From the NCBI RefSeq assembly GCF_029238675.1, contig NZ_JAQWFR010000005.1, positions 1 through 64,000 of the forward strand: a stretch of DNA of 64,000 bases. The letters are read 5' to 3'. The notes under the pieces are model-generated. The model was not told the origin of the DNA. It saw nothing but the letters and a program-made list of their open reading frames with translations, and did no database searches. Both the position numbers and the translations under genes were made by a program. Shown piece after piece: positions 61,984-64,000 of the stretch. How positions within the stretch are numbered: position 1 is the first letter of the stretch; the number at the start of each line of letters is the position of its first letter. The stretch is from Oceanicoccus sp. (GTDB lineage Bacteria > Pseudomonadota > Gammaproteobacteria > Pseudomonadales > Dasaniaceae).

Positions 61984-62253
61984 TACGCCACCTCCTGAGT
62001 CACTTTATCTAACACATCTACCATATGGCCTCACTGATGATTTCATGGTTGATAGTCATTATTTATTGGGTCGTTATTCAATAATGCTAGTTTACTGTGA
62101 AAGCGTCTTTTTAAACACCGTCCACCGCAGGGAATATTCAACCGTGATGAAAAAACCCCCAATGTCACAAAATCATCAAAAAGCACAGCTAGATTAGTAG
62201 TAATATCAGCAACTTGAACCATACTAGAAGCTCAATTTAGATAAGGATACACA

Positions 62254-63690
62254 ATGGTTAGAAGAACAAAAATTGTTGCCACTATAGGCCCCGCCTCCGG
62301 CAGCCGTGAAATGATTGGCCGCCTGTTAGATAAAGGGGTGAATGTGTTTCGCCTTAACTTCTCCCACGGCTCCGCCGATGGCCACCGGCAGCAAGCGCAA
62401 ATTATCCGGGAGGTCTGCGCCGAGAAGAAGATTTATGCTGCGATTTTAGGTGACTTGCAAGGCCCCAAAATTCGCATTGGCGATTTACATAAAGAGTCCC
62501 TGACACTGCCTGATGGTGGTGAGATTACCCTGACCATTGATGACAGCAAAGAGAAAACCGATAGCTGTGTCTCTGTAGGCTATAAGGCCCTGCCCTCTTC
62601 TGTGACTGTCGGCGATACCCTGCTGTTAGATGACGGGCTTATTCAGCTAACAGTCAATGATATTGAAGGTGACGATGTCCATTGCCAGATTAAAGTGGGC
62701 GGAGAATTAAAGTCACGTAAAGGCCTCAACCGCTTGGGTGGTGGTTTATCGGCCCCTGCTATTACTGAAAAAGACCTGGCTGATATTGAACTGGCAGCGG
62801 AACTTAAGCTGGATTTCCTGGCTGTTTCCTTCCCCAGTTGCGCTGATGACCTGATACCGGTTAAACAGAAGTTAGCAACCCTGAATGTCACCATTAATAT
62901 TATTTCCAAGATTGAACGCGCCGAAGCCGTGGCTAGCGATGATACGCTTAACGAGTTGATTAAAGCCTCAGACGGCGTGATGGTGGCCCGTGGTGACCTT
63001 GGCGTTGAAATTGGCGACGCCCAATTGATAGGCGTACAAAAGAAAATCATTCGCCAGGCCCGCCGTGCTAATAAGCCAGTGATTACTGCCACACAAATGA
63101 TGGAATCAATGATTAATGCACCGGTGCCAACCCGCGCTGAAGTCTTTGATGTGGCCAATGCCGTATTAGATGGTACCGATGCCGTTATGCTATCCGCCGA
63201 AACCGCCACCGGGAAATACCCGGAGAAAGTGGTTGCTGCTATGGCCGATGCCTGCCTGGGCGCAGAGCAACACCCGGATACACGAACTTCCGGTTACCGC
63301 ATTGATAAAACCATCGGCACGATTAATGAGTCGATCGCATTAGCTGCCATTTATGCCGCCAATCATCTTGAAAATGTCAAGGCGAGTATTTGTTTAACCG
63401 AATCCGGCGCTACCGCATTGATTATGTCGCGGCTAAGTTCAAGCCTACCCATTTATGGAATTTCCCGTCACCAGCAAACCTGCCAGCGCATGGCGCTGTA
63501 CCGTGGGGTTGTGCCTATTTTTGTAGACCTTAGCCATAACAATGGCGATACGCTCTATCCCGCCGCACTGGAAACCGCCGCCAAGCCAGCCTCGCTACAA
63601 CAAGGTGACCGGGTGATTATTACCTATGGCGATATTCACGGCTCAGGGGGTATGACTAATAACGTTAAAATCCTTGAATACCAGGGTTAA
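62254..63690 (+). CDS. pyk: pyruvate kinase
   Basis: 478 aa; [49 protein letters not shown]. Confidence 0.97.
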   Translation: MVRRTKIVATIGPASGSREMIGRLLDKGVNVFRLNFSHGSADGHRQQAQIIREVCAEKKIYAAILGDLQGPKIRIGDLHKESLTLPDGGEITLTIDDSKEKTDSCVSVGYKALPSSVTVGDTLLLDDGLIQLTVNDIEGDDVHCQIKVGGELKSRKGLNRLGGGLSAPAITEKDLADIELAAELKLDFLAVSFPSCADDLIPVKQKLATLNVTINIISKIERAEAVASDDTLNELIKASDGVMVARGDLGVEIGDAQLIGVQKKIIRQARRANKPVITATQMMESMINAPVPTRAEVFDVANAVLDGTDAVMLSAETATGKYPEKVVAAMADACLGAEQHPDTRTSGYRIDKTIGTINESIALAAIYAANHLENVKASICLTESGATALIMSRLSSSLPIYGISRHQQTCQRMALYRGVVPIFVDLSHNNGDTLYPAALETAAKPASLQQGDRVIITYGDIHGSGGMTNNVKILEYQG

Positions 63691-63701
63691 GTGAGCGCCC
63701 C

Positions 63702-64000
63702 ATGTTGATTCTCTCTACCCATGTCACGATACCCAGCCATGAATTGGAAATTACTGCTATTCGGGCACAAGGTGCCGGCGGCCAGAATGTTAACAAGGTA
63801 TCTTCAGCTATTCATTTACGTTTTGATGTCAAAGCCTCATCACTGCCAGACTTTTATAAACAGCGGCTACTGCAACTTAGCGACCAGCGCATCAGTAAAG
63901 ACGGAGTGATTGTGATTAAGGCCCAGACCCATCGCACCCAGGAAAAAAATCGTGACGATGCCCTGCAACGCCTGAAAGAGCTGATTAAAAAAGCGACCCA
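63702..64000 (+). CDS. arfB: ArfB/YaeJ-family alternative ribosome-rescue hydrolase (partial, runs off window)
   Basis: [60 protein letters not shown] motif. Confidence 0.93.
   Translation, partial: MLILSTHVTIPSHELEITAIRAQGAGGQNVNKVSSAIHLRFDVKASSLPDFYKQRLLQLSDQRISKDGVIVIKAQTHRTQEKNRDDALQRLKELIKKAT

Noticed and set aside
62643-63209. 188-aa minus-strand ORF antisense to pyk
   Set aside because: Antisense to a clearly conserved pyruvate kinase and no recognisable domain.

Overview
The window looks like a gammaproteobacterial chromosome. Taxonomy is inferred from gene order and protein character and was not searched. Most of it is conserved housekeeping DNA: the rpsB-tsf-pyrH-frr-uppS-cdsA-dxr-rseP-bamA-skp-lpxD-fabZ-lpxA-lpxB-rnhB-dnaE-accA block on the minus strand, then map-glnD-dapC-nth-yffB-dapD, hda, purM-purN, sat-cysC, trmH, rdgC, an FKBP-type PPIase, ndpA and pyk. 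The unusual part is a ~5 kb accessory island at about 5.2-10.46 kb, between sdaA and tRNA-Ala(GGC). It holds a truncated integrase fused to a PutA-like C-terminal remnant, an XRE regulator, an orphan 165-aa protein, a higBA toxin-antitoxin pair, an excisionase-like ORF overlapping a tyrosine integrase, and about 650 bp of non-coding DNA (~6170-6832). That non-coding stretch contains at least eight hairpins with perfect stem segments and ends in an intrinsic terminator on the + strand. It is my best candidate for an undescribed or unannotated large structured RNA. Other notable items are two tandem LexA-type boxes upstream of an 86-aa orphan gene (57976-58009 / 58073-58333), a second higBA locus with an operator-like palindrome over the higB ribosome-binding site, a family of GTCATTCCCGCG-type palindromic repeats (one of which forms the C-terminus of dapC), and a catabolic cluster built around a BKACE enzyme.
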